The notes under the pieces: generated by a model
What the model saw: only the letters and a program-made list of their open reading frames with translations
Databases searched by the model: none
Told to the model about the DNA's origin: nothing
Shown here: positions 43,232 through 51,652 of the stretch, one piece after another
How the letters are laid out: each line of letters opens with the position of its first letter
How positions within the stretch are numbered: the stretch's first letter is position 1
Made by a program: the position numbers and the translations under genes
NCBI RefSeq assembly: GCF_017573505.1
Contig: NZ_JAGEOJ010000005.1
Span: 62,001 to 126,000, forward strand
Direction of reading: 5' to 3'
Source: Actinomadura barringtoniae
GTDB taxonomy: Bacteria > Actinomycetota > Actinomycetes > Streptosporangiales > Streptosporangiaceae
DNA: 64,000 nt

Positions 43232-43900
43232 ATGGCACCCCGGCGTACGCAGGCGCTGTCCAAGGACGTGATCGTCAAGGCCGCCACCGAGATCCTCGAC
43301 GCCGAGGGCGAGGACGCCCTGACCTTGAAGGCGCTGACCGTGCGCCTGTCCACGGGTTACGGGGCGATCTATCACCACGTCGCCGACCGGAACGACCTGC
43401 TCGCGGCGGCCACCGACGACGTCATCGGCCGCATCGTGACCGGCCCCGCCCCCGAGCCCCGGCAGGGGTTGCGCGGCCTGGCGCTCGGCCTGTTCGACGC
43501 GATCGACGCGCATCCGTGGGTCGGCGCGCAGCTCACTCGCGAGCCGTGGCGGCCGGCGGTGCTGGACATCTACGAGAGCGTCAGCCGGCACCTACAGGCG
43601 CTCGGCGTGCCCGAACGGGCGATGTCCGACTCGGCCGGCGTACTGGTGCACTACATCCTCGGCGTCGCCGGGCAGAACGCCGCCAACGCCCGTGCGCTCG
43701 CCGGCAGCAAGACGGACCGTTCGACGTTCCTCGCGGGCGTCGCCGCGCGATGGGCGGACCTCGACCCGGCCAGATACCCGTCCCTGCACAAGGCCGGAAC
43801 GGATCTGCGCGAGCACGACGACCGCGAGCAGTTCCTCGCCGGGATCGACCTCATCCTCACCGGCATCGAGACCACGACGGCGTCAGCCGGGGATCGCTGA
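43232..43900 (+). CDS. TetR-family regulator of the monooxygenase
   Basis: 222 residues. The N-terminal HTH is DVIVKAATEILDAEGEDALTLKALTVRLSTGYGAIYHHVADRNDLLAAATDDVI (about 11-64). The C-terminal domain resembles TetR_C of the tetracycline-repressor group (HPWVGAQLTREPWRPAVLDIYESVSRHLQALG). Divergent from the FAD monooxygenase, with paired operators between, so it represses both genes. The last 18 bases overlap the convergent LysR gene. Confidence 0.92.
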   Translation: MAPRRTQALSKDVIVKAATEILDAEGEDALTLKALTVRLSTGYGAIYHHVADRNDLLAAATDDVIGRIVTGPAPEPRQGLRGLALGLFDAIDAHPWVGAQLTREPWRPAVLDIYESVSRHLQALGVPERAMSDSAGVLVHYILGVAGQNAANARALAGSKTDRSTFLAGVAARWADLDPARYPSLHKAGTDLREHDDREQFLAGIDLILTGIETTTASAGDR

Positions 43901-44794
43901 CCTCCAGACGGGGTCGGCGGCCTCCTTCATGAGGGCCTCGACGAAGTCGCGGATCATGAGGGTCTCGCCGTCGTGCAGCCACTGCAGGGCCCAGTCGATG
44001 GTGGGCGCGTCGCGGACGGGGACGAACACCACGTCGGAACGTCCATAGAACTCGCCCGCCCGTACCGCCGTCGGGCAGACCCCCTTGCCCGCCCCGACCA
44101 GCGAAAGCACCTCCTGCCAGGCGACCGTCGCAGGCCCTCGCGGGATGCGGCGGCCCGAGGGCGTGTAGTGCGGAATGTGGTGGTCGAGGAAGTACGCGGG
44201 CGGCCCGGTGATCGTGATCAAGGAGGCGTCCCCGTAGTCCTCAAGGGTCACGAACTCGCGCCCCGCGAAGGGATGGTCGGCGGGGACGAGCAGCGCGCGG
44301 GGCTCTCGGAAGATGACCGGGCTGACGGCGATGTCGGGTTCGTAGGCGGGGAGCTCGGTGATCTGGACGTCCAGGTCGTGCGCGCGGAGCCCGCCGAAGC
44401 GGTCGTGCAGCGGCACCTCGTACAGCTCGATCTCGCACCCGGGATGGCGCTCCTTGAGCCGGTCGCCCGCCTTCAGGACCAGCTTCGCGGTCCACGCGGC
44501 CGCCCAGCCGACCCGCAGCACCCCGGTCAGCCCGTGCCCGCTCGCGGCCGCCCCGGCGAGCGCCTCCCGGATCTGCCGTACGGCGGGGGCGAGCTCGTCG
44601 GCCAGCCGCCGCCCGGCCTCGGTGAGGTTCACCTGGCGGCTGCTGCGCTCGAACAGCTCCACGCCAAGGGCGCGTTCCTGCTTCTTGATCGCCTTGCTGA
44701 CGCGCGCGGGCGTGACGTGGAGCCGCTCGGCGGTCCTGCCGAAGTGCAGTTCCTCCGCCAACGTCAGGAAGATCTCGATGTCCCTGAGCTCCAC
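43883..44794 (-). CDS. LysR-type transcriptional regulator
   Basis: 303 residues from the GTG at 44794 with GAGGCGG upstream; the longer frame to 44851 is not supported. HTH: VELRDIEIFLTLAEELHFGRTAERLHVTPARVSKAIKKQERALGVELFERSSRQVNLTEAGR. Effector domain about 90-295. The protein is intact, unlike the LysR remnant at 8928. The neighbouring target is unclear: the next gene on the far side is a hydrolase fragment. Confidence 0.92.
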   Translation of the reverse strand: MELRDIEIFLTLAEELHFGRTAERLHVTPARVSKAIKKQERALGVELFERSSRQVNLTEAGRRLADELAPAVRQIREALAGAAASGHGLTGVLRVGWAAAWTAKLVLKAGDRLKERHPGCEIELYEVPLHDRFGGLRAHDLDVQITELPAYEPDIAVSPVIFREPRALLVPADHPFAGREFVTLEDYGDASLITITGPPAYFLDHHIPHYTPSGRRIPRGPATVAWQEVLSLVGAGKGVCPTAVRAGEFYGRSDVVFVPVRDAPTIDWALQWLHDGETLMIRDFVEALMKEAADPVWRSAIPG

Positions 44795-44864
44795 CGTGCC
44801 GCCTCGATTCCAGAACGAACAAGCCGAGACAGTATGCCATGAACTGGTCAAATAACCCTGAGTA

Positions 44865-44898
44865 AGGGCACCGGTCTGCGCACGCGGACCGATGCCCT
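44865..44898 (-). terminator. Hairpin downstream of the hydrolase fragment
   Basis: AGGGCACCGGTCTGCG pairs with the following complement (one G-U pair, one mismatch, 2-base loop), 13 bases after the fragment's stop on the minus strand. Confidence 0.55.
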
Positions 44899-44910
44899 GA
44901 CCGGGGGGCG

Positions 44911-45228
44911 TCAGGCGAGCTTGCCGAAGAACTCCCGGATGTCGCCGATCAGCAGGTCACTGGCGTCGTGCGCGGCCCAGTGGCCGCCGCGGTCGTAGTC
45001 GTTCCAGTGAACGATGTTGCCGTGGTCGCGCTCGGCGAACCTGCGGATGGCCTTGAAGTCGTAGGCGAACGAGGCCAGCCCGATCGGGACCGAGGTCCGG
45101 GCGTTCACGCTCTCGCCCTGGTGGGTGGCGAACCAGTCGCGGTTCTCGAAGTAGAACCGGGCCGAGGACGCCGAGGTGTTGGTGAACCAGAACAGCGAGG
45201 CGATCGTCAGCAGCTCGTCCGGGTCCAC
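44911..45228 (-). pseudogene. Epoxide hydrolase, C-terminal fragment
   Basis: 105 residues matching only the last quarter of an epoxide hydrolase of the EHN/juvenile-hormone type: SLFWFTNTSASSARFYFENRDWF, PIGLASFAYDFKAIRRFAERDHGNIVHWNDYDRGGHWAAHDASDLLIGDIREFF, with the catalytic His in GGHWAAHD. The N-terminal domain, the nucleophile and about 280 residues are missing. It begins at GTG just inside an intact regulatory region with two operators, so an internal deletion has removed most of the gene but left its control region. Confidence 0.85.
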
Positions 45229-45229
45229 T

Positions 45230-45276
45230 GAACGGAACGTTCTGTTCCTATCATAGCAGAACGAATCATTCCGTTC
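45230..45276. promoter_or_regulatory. Pair of 18-bp operators at the hydrolase fragment
   Basis: GAACGGAACGTTCTGTTC (45230-45247, 8 of 9 pairs symmetric) and GAACGAATCATTCCGTTC (45259-45276, 6 of 9) share GAACG and TTC arms. They lie 1-48 bases upstream of the fragment's GTG and look like TetR-type sites. The second overlaps the AraC gene stop. No matching TetR gene is adjacent. Confidence 0.6.
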
Positions 45277-46165
45277 CAGATTTCAACAGGCCCCGCACCA
45301 CCCCAGGCGTGGACCCCAGCTCGTCCCGCATCACCCGGCTGAGGTGCGCCTGATCGCTGAACCCCAACCCCACGGCCAGCCCCGCCAGATCGCGTTCGCC
45401 GCCCTCCATCGCCGCCAGCGCCCGGCTTACCCGCACCCGGTTGCGGTAGCGGCTCACGGTCATGCCCACGTGATGCCGGAACGTCCGGCTCAGATGCGAC
45501 GGCGTGGTCCCGAGCAGCCCCGCCAGCCCCACCAGGTCAGCTCCCTCCCCCGCCACGATCGCCTCCCGCGCCCGTTCCGCCAGCTCAACCCGCCCCGGCC
45601 CCGGCACTCGCGCCCCCACCCCCGACCGCACCGCCAGCGTCAACAACCCCAACAGCCCCTCATCGAGACTCCCAACCTCATCGGTGCCCACGGAGCCGGC
45701 ACCCCGCGCGCAGCCGGCATCCGCCCCGGGCTCGGCGCCACCTGTGCAGGCGGCGGGCGCGGGAGCGGGCTTGCGGCTCGGCGGGGCGGTCTGCTTGAGG
45801 AGGAGGCGGTGGGCCAGCTCCAGGCGGGCGTCCACGCGGACGCTGGGTGAGGCTGCGTCGATGGCGGCGCGGAGCCAGGGCTCGGCGGTCAGGACGTCGC
45901 CGGTGAACGTGATGGCGGTGCAGACGTCGCCGCCCGCCGGGTGGGCGAAGCGTTCCTCGGTGCCTGGGCCGTGCAGGTAGCCGGTGGTGGGATCGACCAT
46001 GACCGTGCGGCCCTGCGCGTCCAGGCGGAAGCGGCCGCGGCGGACCAGGACGATCTGGACCGCGTTCGACACCTCGGGCTCGGACCAGCCGGTGTGGTCG
46101 TCCGCGCACGCGACCCGGCTGATCGTGTAGTGCGGGCTCGTCACCACGGCCTGCGAGGTCAGCAC
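45266..46165 (-). CDS. AraC-family regulator
   Basis: 299 residues with a GTG start. N-terminal cupin-like domain about 1-115 (VQIVLVRRGRFRLDAQGRTVMVDPTTGYLHGPGTEERFAHPAGGD). A low-complexity Ala/Gly/Pro linker of about 35 residues follows, then two C-terminal HTH units (ADLVGLAGLLGTTPSHLSRTFRHHVGMTVSRYRNRVRVSRALAAME, then LAGLAVGLGFSDQAHLSRVMRDELGSTPG). Divergent from an MFS exporter, which it probably controls. Confidence 0.9.
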   Translation of the reverse strand: MLTSQAVVTSPHYTISRVACADDHTGWSEPEVSNAVQIVLVRRGRFRLDAQGRTVMVDPTTGYLHGPGTEERFAHPAGGDVCTAITFTGDVLTAEPWLRAAIDAASPSVRVDARLELAHRLLLKQTAPPSRKPAPAPAACTGGAEPGADAGCARGAGSVGTDEVGSLDEGLLGLLTLAVRSGVGARVPGPGRVELAERAREAIVAGEGADLVGLAGLLGTTPSHLSRTFRHHVGMTVSRYRNRVRVSRALAAMEGGERDLAGLAVGLGFSDQAHLSRVMRDELGSTPGVVRGLLKSGTE

Positions 46166-46246
46166 GGAACGGACACTACGCGCCGCCTCCGACAGTCCGC
46201 ATATTTCTTCAAGACCAGGTCACCCCGGGCGGCGGATGCTCGACGC

Positions 46247-47632
46247 ATGATCACTCAGACTCGTCCGGGCGGCGCGAGGGCCGTCCGGCAGGGGCCGATG
46301 CTGGCGGTGCTGCTCACCGGGCAGGCGATGGCGTCGATGGACGGCTCGATCGTGTCGGTGGCGGCGCAGACGATCCGGGAGGACCTCGGCGCGGGCGGGA
46401 CGGCGGTCCAGCTCGTGGTGTCGGGGTACCTGCTGACGACCGGGCTGCTGCTGGTCACGTGCGCGCGGCTCGGCGACATCATCGGGCATCGGCGCGCGTT
46501 CCTGATCGGGCTCGGCTGGTTCACGGCGGCCTCGCTGGTGTGCGGGCTGGCACCGAACGCGACGTCCCTGGTCCTGGCACGGGTGGCCCAGGCCGTCGGG
46601 GCCGCCCTGTTGATGCCGCAGGTCTTCTCGCTCATCCAGTTGCACTGGGACGGCGCCGCGCGCAGGAGGGCGATCGGCCTCTACAGCATGGTGTTGTCGC
46701 TCGGTGTGGCGCTCGGCCAGATCCTCGGCGGCCTCATCACGACCGTGAGCTGGCGCCCGGCGTTCCTCATCAACCTGCCCATCGGCGTGGTGCTGCTGGT
46801 GGTCGGCTCGCGGACGCTGGTCGAGGGTGAACGGGCCAGCGCGCGGCTCGACCTCGGCGGAGTGGGTCTGCTGACGGGAGCGATGGGTGCGCTGGTAGGC
46901 CCGCTCATCTTCGGCAGGGACTACGGCTGGCCGGTGTGGGTTTGGGTCTCACTGGCATGCGGTGCCGTGCTGCTGGTGGCGTTCGTCGCGTACGAGAGAC
47001 ACAAGGGCGAGGCCGCTCTCCTTAACCTGGCGGCGCTTCGGCCTCGCGGCGTAAAGCCGGGCCTTGCCGCGTGCTGGATAGTCATGGGCTGCTACACGGT
47101 CTTCCTACTCACGCTGACCCTGCACCTGCAATCGGCGCTCGGCTTCTCTCCGCTGGAGGCCGGGCTTGCCTTCGTTCCGTACGCGCTGGGATTCGGCTCG
47201 CTCAGCCTCAGCTGGACCCGCTACCCCCTGCGCCTGCAGAACGTTCTGCCCGTCGCAGGCCCGATCGCCTTCGCCGCATGCGCGACCGGACTCGTCCTAC
47301 TGGCCAAGCACCAGTGGCCCGTGGCGGCCTCGATTCCGCTCCTCTATATGGCGGGAGCGGGACACGCGGCCGGATACAGCCCGCTGATCGCCCGCCTCAC
47401 CACGCTGGTGGACGCGAGCCTGGCGTCCGCGTTGTCGGGGCTCAACTCCACCGGCCCGCTGCTGGCGGGCGTCATCTGCGTCGCCGGGCTCGGCAGCGTC
47501 TACTTCGCCGCCCCCACCTCGGCCGACGGCCTCCTCCGCGTGACCGCGTCGATCGCCGCGCTGCTCGCGGTGGGGGCTGCCTGCGCTTACAGAGTGCGCG
47601 CCTACAGGGTCCGGTCGGCGGGGCCGTCGTAG
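46247..47632 (+). CDS. DHA2-like MFS exporter
   Basis: 461 residues with 12-14 helices. Motif SMDGSIVSVAAQTIREDLGAGGTAVQLVVSGYLLTTGLLLVTCARLGDIIGHRR (about 30-83) and GLYSMVLSLGVALGQILGGLIT are those of drug exporters. The ATG at 46247 was chosen by the conserved N-terminus. Divergent from the AraC gene (81 bases apart). The 3' end overlaps the convergent citryl-CoA-lyase-like gene by 31 bases. Substrate unknown. Confidence 0.9.
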   Translation: MITQTRPGGARAVRQGPMLAVLLTGQAMASMDGSIVSVAAQTIREDLGAGGTAVQLVVSGYLLTTGLLLVTCARLGDIIGHRRAFLIGLGWFTAASLVCGLAPNATSLVLARVAQAVGAALLMPQVFSLIQLHWDGAARRRAIGLYSMVLSLGVALGQILGGLITTVSWRPAFLINLPIGVVLLVVGSRTLVEGERASARLDLGGVGLLTGAMGALVGPLIFGRDYGWPVWVWVSLACGAVLLVAFVAYERHKGEAALLNLAALRPRGVKPGLAACWIVMGCYTVFLLTLTLHLQSALGFSPLEAGLAFVPYALGFGSLSLSWTRYPLRLQNVLPVAGPIAFAACATGLVLLAKHQWPVAASIPLLYMAGAGHAAGYSPLIARLTTLVDASLASALSGLNSTGPLLAGVICVAGLGSVYFAAPTSADGLLRVTASIAALLAVGAACAYRVRAYRVRSAGPS

Positions 47633-48411
47633 TGGTCGGGCCCCTGCATCTCCAGCGACAACGGCTGCACCATGTCGGAGTTGTCGGAGGCCCGCCACCC
47701 CTTCTCGCGGGTGACCTCCTCGATCGAGTGGGCGCACAGGGACAGCGAACGGCACACGATGAACATGGCCTTCAGCTGCAGCGGCTCGTAGCCCATGTCC
47801 AGGCCGACGCAGCCCATCGAGCCCGGGCCGTTCAGCCAGATCCGGCGGCCGAAGACCTCCTCGGTCGCGTCCTCCATCGCCCGCGCGATCGTCACGTACC
47901 GGCCCGTGACGCCCAGCTCGTCGGACAGGCCGAGCAGGCGGACGGTGCGCGGGTCGCGGATGTGCTGCGCGTGGTGGAACCCGGGCATCCGCTCGCGCCG
48001 TTCCCGCATCTCGCGAACGACCTTGGCGGCGGCCTCGGCGTCCGGCAGGCCGTCGCGTTCAGCCCGTTCGGCGACGCCCAGGAACATCTCGGCGGGCCGG
48101 TCGGCGGTGCCGTGCAGCCGACCGATGCCCGCGACGCCGGCCGCGACGGCCGCGTTCAGGTCGGCGCCGCCGGACGTGGCGAACCGGACGGTGGCCGACG
48201 ACGGGGACATGGCGTGCTCGGCCATGTTCACCATGATCGCGTCGGTCATCCGGCCGGCCTCGGGCGTCGGCAGCTCGCCGCGCAGCACCAGGTGGAAGTG
48301 CTCGGCGAAGGAGATGTTGCCGGTCAGCGCGTTCACGTCATAGCCGCGGACGACGATCCGGTCCTTGTTCTTCCAGGCGATGCCCGTCTCCCAGGCGAAC
48401 GGCTTCTTCAC
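47602..48411 (-). CDS. Citryl-CoA lyase/citrate synthase-like protein
   Basis: 269 residues with a GTG start coupled to the CoA-transferase gene (GTGA). The citrate-synthase fold is recognisable (GYDVNALTGNISFAEHFHLVLRGELPT; GFHHAQHIRDPRTVRL with the catalytic His region; PGSMGCVGLDMGYEPLQ), but the length is that of short citryl-CoA lyases (about 260) rather than full synthases (about 430). It would cleave an acyl-CoA by a retro-Claisen step. The module context favours lyase over synthase; substrate unknown. Confidence 0.78.
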   Translation of the reverse strand: MKKPFAWETGIAWKNKDRIVVRGYDVNALTGNISFAEHFHLVLRGELPTPEAGRMTDAIMVNMAEHAMSPSSATVRFATSGGADLNAAVAAGVAGIGRLHGTADRPAEMFLGVAERAERDGLPDAEAAAKVVREMRERRERMPGFHHAQHIRDPRTVRLLGLSDELGVTGRYVTIARAMEDATEEVFGRRIWLNGPGSMGCVGLDMGYEPLQLKAMFIVCRSLSLCAHSIEEVTREKGWRASDNSDMVQPLSLEMQGPDHYDGPADRTL

Positions 48412-49160
48412 TGGTCGATCCTTTCGGGGAAGTACACACGATCGGGGTCGAGCACCTCGCGCAGGAGCGTCAGCTCCTCGGCGGTGGGCGGCTCGACCGT
48501 GGTGAGGTTCCCGGCCGCCTCGACGGCGAAGCCGGTGCCGGCCCGTACGTCCTCCAGCGAGGCGCCGGGCATGAGCGCGGTGACGGTGAGGGCGGAGTCG
48601 GCCGCCTCCATCACGCACAGGTCGGTGATGACCTTGACGGCCAGCGGCGGGAGGCCGGCGGCGGCGCGGGCGCCGGGGCCGGTCAGGAACCCGGGGCTGG
48701 TGACGTGGTCGCACGCCTCGGGGAAGCGCCGCTTCTCGTGGTCGGTGAGGACGACGACCGTACGGCAGTGGCTGGCGATGTCGTTGGCGCCGCCGCTGCC
48801 CGGCAGGCGCTTGCCCGCCACCCACGTCGAGTTGATGTTGGCGTACCGGTCGATCTGCGCGCCGCCGAGGAAGCCGGTGTGCACCATGCCGCGCTGCACG
48901 AGCCCGCCGAGCGCCTCGAACAGCGACCCGTGCCGGGACGCGCCGTTCATCAGCTTCGGGTCGACCACCGAGATCGGCGTGGGCAGCACCTTGGGGAACA
49001 CCACGCCGGACTCGATGACCAGCTTGGCGCCCGGCGCGTGCGTGCGCTGGGCCAGCGTGGCGGCGAGCAGCGGCAGGCCCGTGCCGACGATGACCACATC
49101 GCCGTCGCCGATCTGCCGTGCGCCCTCCACCGCGAGAATCTCCCTGGGCAGCGGGGTCAC
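48408..49160 (-). CDS. CoA transferase, beta subunit (GctB/IpdB-like)
   Basis: 250 residues with a GTG start overlapping the alpha-subunit stop. DVVIVGTGLPLLAATLAQRTHAPGAKLVIESG has Glu50 in the position of the catalytic glutamate of glutaconate CoA transferase. Then FLGGAQIDRYANINSTWVAGKRLPGSGGANDIASHC is the typical family-I segment. With the alpha subunit it moves CoA between an acyl-CoA donor and a dicarboxylic or oxo acid. In mycobacteria the related IpdAB instead hydrolyses a steroid ring, so function cannot be fixed by family alone. Confidence 0.85.
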   Translation of the reverse strand: MTPLPREILAVEGARQIGDGDVVIVGTGLPLLAATLAQRTHAPGAKLVIESGVVFPKVLPTPISVVDPKLMNGASRHGSLFEALGGLVQRGMVHTGFLGGAQIDRYANINSTWVAGKRLPGSGGANDIASHCRTVVVLTDHEKRRFPEACDHVTSPGFLTGPGARAAAGLPPLAVKVITDLCVMEAADSALTVTALMPGASLEDVRAGTGFAVEAAGNLTTVEPPTAEELTLLREVLDPDRVYFPERIDQ

Positions 49161-49975
49161 GCGTCACCCCCCAGCACGTTGTCGTTCAGCCAGGCCGCGA
49201 ACTCCGCGCCGCCCGCGCGGGCGAGACGCTGATAGGCCTTGATCTCGTCCTCGGCGAAGTCGTAGCGCCGGTAGACCGCGGTCGGGTGCGCGCCGCGCGG
49301 TGCCTCCACGACCGCCGTCACGTAGGCGCCGGAGATGGTGACCTCCTCCGGGCGCTCGGACAGTGTCGGAACGATCTCCTCGACCGACACGATCGTCGCC
49401 TTGGACGCGCGCACCATGTCGACCTCGTGGCTGGTCACACCCTCGATGACGACGTTGCCCGCCAGGTCGGCGCGGTGCGCGTGGATGAGCGAGACGTCCG
49501 GGCTCAGCGCCTTCATCAACACGACCGGGTCGCCGTTCCACGGATCCTCGGTCAGCCGTGCGACCCCCTCCTCGGCGAGGCCGGTGAGGAGGTCCGAGCC
49601 GAGCAGGCTGCGCGTCGGCATGAACGGAACGCCGTTGGCGGCGGCCGCGAAGCGGGTGGCCATCGCCAGGTGACTGTGGTCGCGGACCTCGATCTCGCCG
49701 CGTTCGACCGCGCGTCGCCAGGCGAACAGCGTGCCGTAGCGCTCCAGGTTGCCCGAGCCCTGCTCGGTCCTGGCCACCAGGCCGCAGGCGACGAGGATGT
49801 CGAGCGGCAGCGACAGGTTGCAGCCGACGACGGTGAGGTCGCCGATGCGCTGCCGTGCCACCTCGTTCACCAGGGCCATCGGGCAGCGGTTGATGTTCTG
49901 GCCGCCCATGCCGATGATTGCGCCTTGCTTCACATACGTGCGGACGGCGTCCGTGATGCTCAGTACGTGATGCAC
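49157..49975 (-). CDS. CoA transferase, alpha subunit (GctA/IpdA-like)
   Basis: About 272 residues. VLSITDAVRTYVKQGAIIGMGGQNINRCPMALVNEVARQRIGDLTVVGCNLSLPLDILVACGLVARTEQG is the N-terminal CoA-transferase family I segment, with NRCPMALV in place of the usual R-x-PMA. The GTG at 49975 is uncertain; an ATG at 49987 would add four residues, and both overlap the aldehyde dehydrogenase stop. Coupled on both sides, so dehydrogenase, alpha, beta and lyase form one operon. Confidence 0.85.
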   Translation of the reverse strand: MHHVLSITDAVRTYVKQGAIIGMGGQNINRCPMALVNEVARQRIGDLTVVGCNLSLPLDILVACGLVARTEQGSGNLERYGTLFAWRRAVERGEIEVRDHSHLAMATRFAAAANGVPFMPTRSLLGSDLLTGLAEEGVARLTEDPWNGDPVVLMKALSPDVSLIHAHRADLAGNVVIEGVTSHEVDMVRASKATIVSVEEIVPTLSERPEEVTISGAYVTAVVEAPRGAHPTAVYRRYDFAEDEIKAYQRLARAGGAEFAAWLNDNVLGGDA

Positions 49976-51393
49976 GCGGACCGCCATTCGGTGTAGAAGT
50001 CCCAGACCTGCGGGGAGCACTCGGGCGGGCCGAACTGGCTGAGCTTGGCGCCCATGTGGGGCAGGTGCGCGTACGCGCCGACGCCGGGCCGGTTGACGTG
50101 CAGCATCCCGGCCTCGAAGCGGTCCAGGGCCTCGAACATCGTCGCCGGGTCCTGCGTGAAGATCGTGCCGGACATCCCGTAGCGGACCGAGTTGGAGATG
50201 CGCATCGCGTCGTCGAAGCCGTCGCAGTCGATGACCGACAGGACCGGGCCGAAGATCTCCTCCTGGGCGATCTCGGAGTCCCACGGCACGTCGCGCAGCA
50301 CGGTCGGCTGAACGTAGTAGCCGTCGGGCAGGCCGTCGGTGGCGCGCGAGCCGCCGACGGCGACCTTGGCACCGGCCTCCTGGGCGTGGGTGATCGCGTT
50401 CAGGCAGGCGTTCATGCGCTGCTCGTTCACGACCGGGCAGATGTCGGTGCCGGGCTTCAGCGCGGACACCTCGGCGACGAGCTTGGCGAGGAACGCGTCC
50501 TTCACGCGGACGTCGACGATGACGCGCGAGGTGGCGCTGCAACGCTGCCCGGCCTGGCCGAACGCGCCGAAGACGGTCGCCTTCACCGCCTTGTCGAGAT
50601 CGGCGTCCGCGAGGACCAGCACCGCGTTCTTGCCGCCGAGCTCCAGCTGCGTGCGCAGCAGCCGGGACGCTCCGGCCTCCTGGATCTTCACGCCGACCGG
50701 CAGCGAGCCGGTGAAGCTGACCCCGGCGACCGACGGGTTGCCGACGAGCGCCTCACCCGCCGCGATGTCGCCCTGCACGAGGTTGAGCACGCCCGGCGGC
50801 AGGCCCGCGTCCGCGAACGCCTCGGTGAGCAGCGCCGCGCTGAGCGGGGTGAACGGCGAGGGCTTGAACACCGCCGTGCACCCGGCGAGCAGCGCCGGGG
50901 CCACCTTCCACATCGGGATCGCGAGCGGGAAGTTCCATGGCGTGATGAGCCCGACCACGCCGAGCGGCGCACGGAAGGTGTAGGAGAGCGTGCGCGGCTC
51001 CTCGGCCGGGGTCGTGACCCCGTTCAGGCGCCGCGCCTCCCCCGCCGTGAAGTCGATGATGGCCAGCGCGCGCTTGACCTCGCCGCGCGCCTCCTTCAGG
51101 AGCTTGCCCTGCTCCCGCGAGATCGCCGCCGCGAAATCCTCGGCGCGCTTCTCGATGAGCCGTTCCACCGTGCGCAGATACTCCGCCCGACGGATCGGGC
51201 CCAGCGCCTTCCATTCGGGAAACGCCGCCGCGGCCGCGTCCACCGCGTTGTCGACATCGGGGCCGCCCGACTCGGCGAAGTCGCCGATCCGGTCGGTGAT
51301 ATCGGCGGGGCTGATATTGGGCCGGGTACGCCCGCTCTCGGGCGGCCGCCATTCTCCCCCGATGAAATTGAGCCCATGGGTGGTTGCTGCCAT
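49960..51393 (-). CDS. NAD(P)-dependent aldehyde dehydrogenase
   Basis: 477 residues. Catalytic Glu in LELGGKNAV, catalytic Cys in GQAGQRCSATSR, cofactor motif TPWNFPLAIPMWKVAPALLAGCTAVFKPS and EEIFGPVLSVI are all present. The sequence resembles semialdehyde and alpha-ketoglutarate-semialdehyde dehydrogenases (GGSRATDGLPDGYYVQPTVL). First gene of a four-gene operon; it would turn an aldehyde into the acid activated by the CoA transferase. Divergent from the ABC importer. The start at 51393 fits the family N-terminus. Confidence 0.93.
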   Translation of the reverse strand: MAATTHGLNFIGGEWRPPESGRTRPNISPADITDRIGDFAESGGPDVDNAVDAAAAAFPEWKALGPIRRAEYLRTVERLIEKRAEDFAAAISREQGKLLKEARGEVKRALAIIDFTAGEARRLNGVTTPAEEPRTLSYTFRAPLGVVGLITPWNFPLAIPMWKVAPALLAGCTAVFKPSPFTPLSAALLTEAFADAGLPPGVLNLVQGDIAAGEALVGNPSVAGVSFTGSLPVGVKIQEAGASRLLRTQLELGGKNAVLVLADADLDKAVKATVFGAFGQAGQRCSATSRVIVDVRVKDAFLAKLVAEVSALKPGTDICPVVNEQRMNACLNAITHAQEAGAKVAVGGSRATDGLPDGYYVQPTVLRDVPWDSEIAQEEIFGPVLSVIDCDGFDDAMRISNSVRYGMSGTIFTQDPATMFEALDRFEAGMLHVNRPGVGAYAHLPHMGAKLSQFGPPECSPQVWDFYTEWRSACITY

Positions 51394-51652
51394 GCGGCCA
51401 GCCTGTCCCGCGCCGGACGGCCCCACAATGGCCTCTTGGCGATGGCCCCCATAGAGCGCGGTTATAGGCGAAGCCACAGGTAAAGGCCTGGCGGCCCGAA
51501 GGTTACGCCCGGATTGCCGCATATTCATTTCCGCAGGTCAAGAGGGTGCCGATCGGCGCTGCCTATAGCCCCCATAGCCATATGCACGTGGCGGGGCCCA
51601 CATGCGCGGATTAGACATGGCCGCACATCGACGAACCAGAAGGGTCCGCATC
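51394..51652. promoter_or_regulatory. Divergent control region of the catabolic module
   Basis: 259 bases between the dehydrogenase and the importer genes. GCCCCCATAG occurs twice in direct orientation (51445-51454 and 51568-51577). GCCTATA (51561-51567) is adjacent to the second, and TATAGGC in inverse orientation lies about 90 bases before it. No clear -10/-35 pair was seen. No regulator gene is present in or next to the module. Confidence 0.35.
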
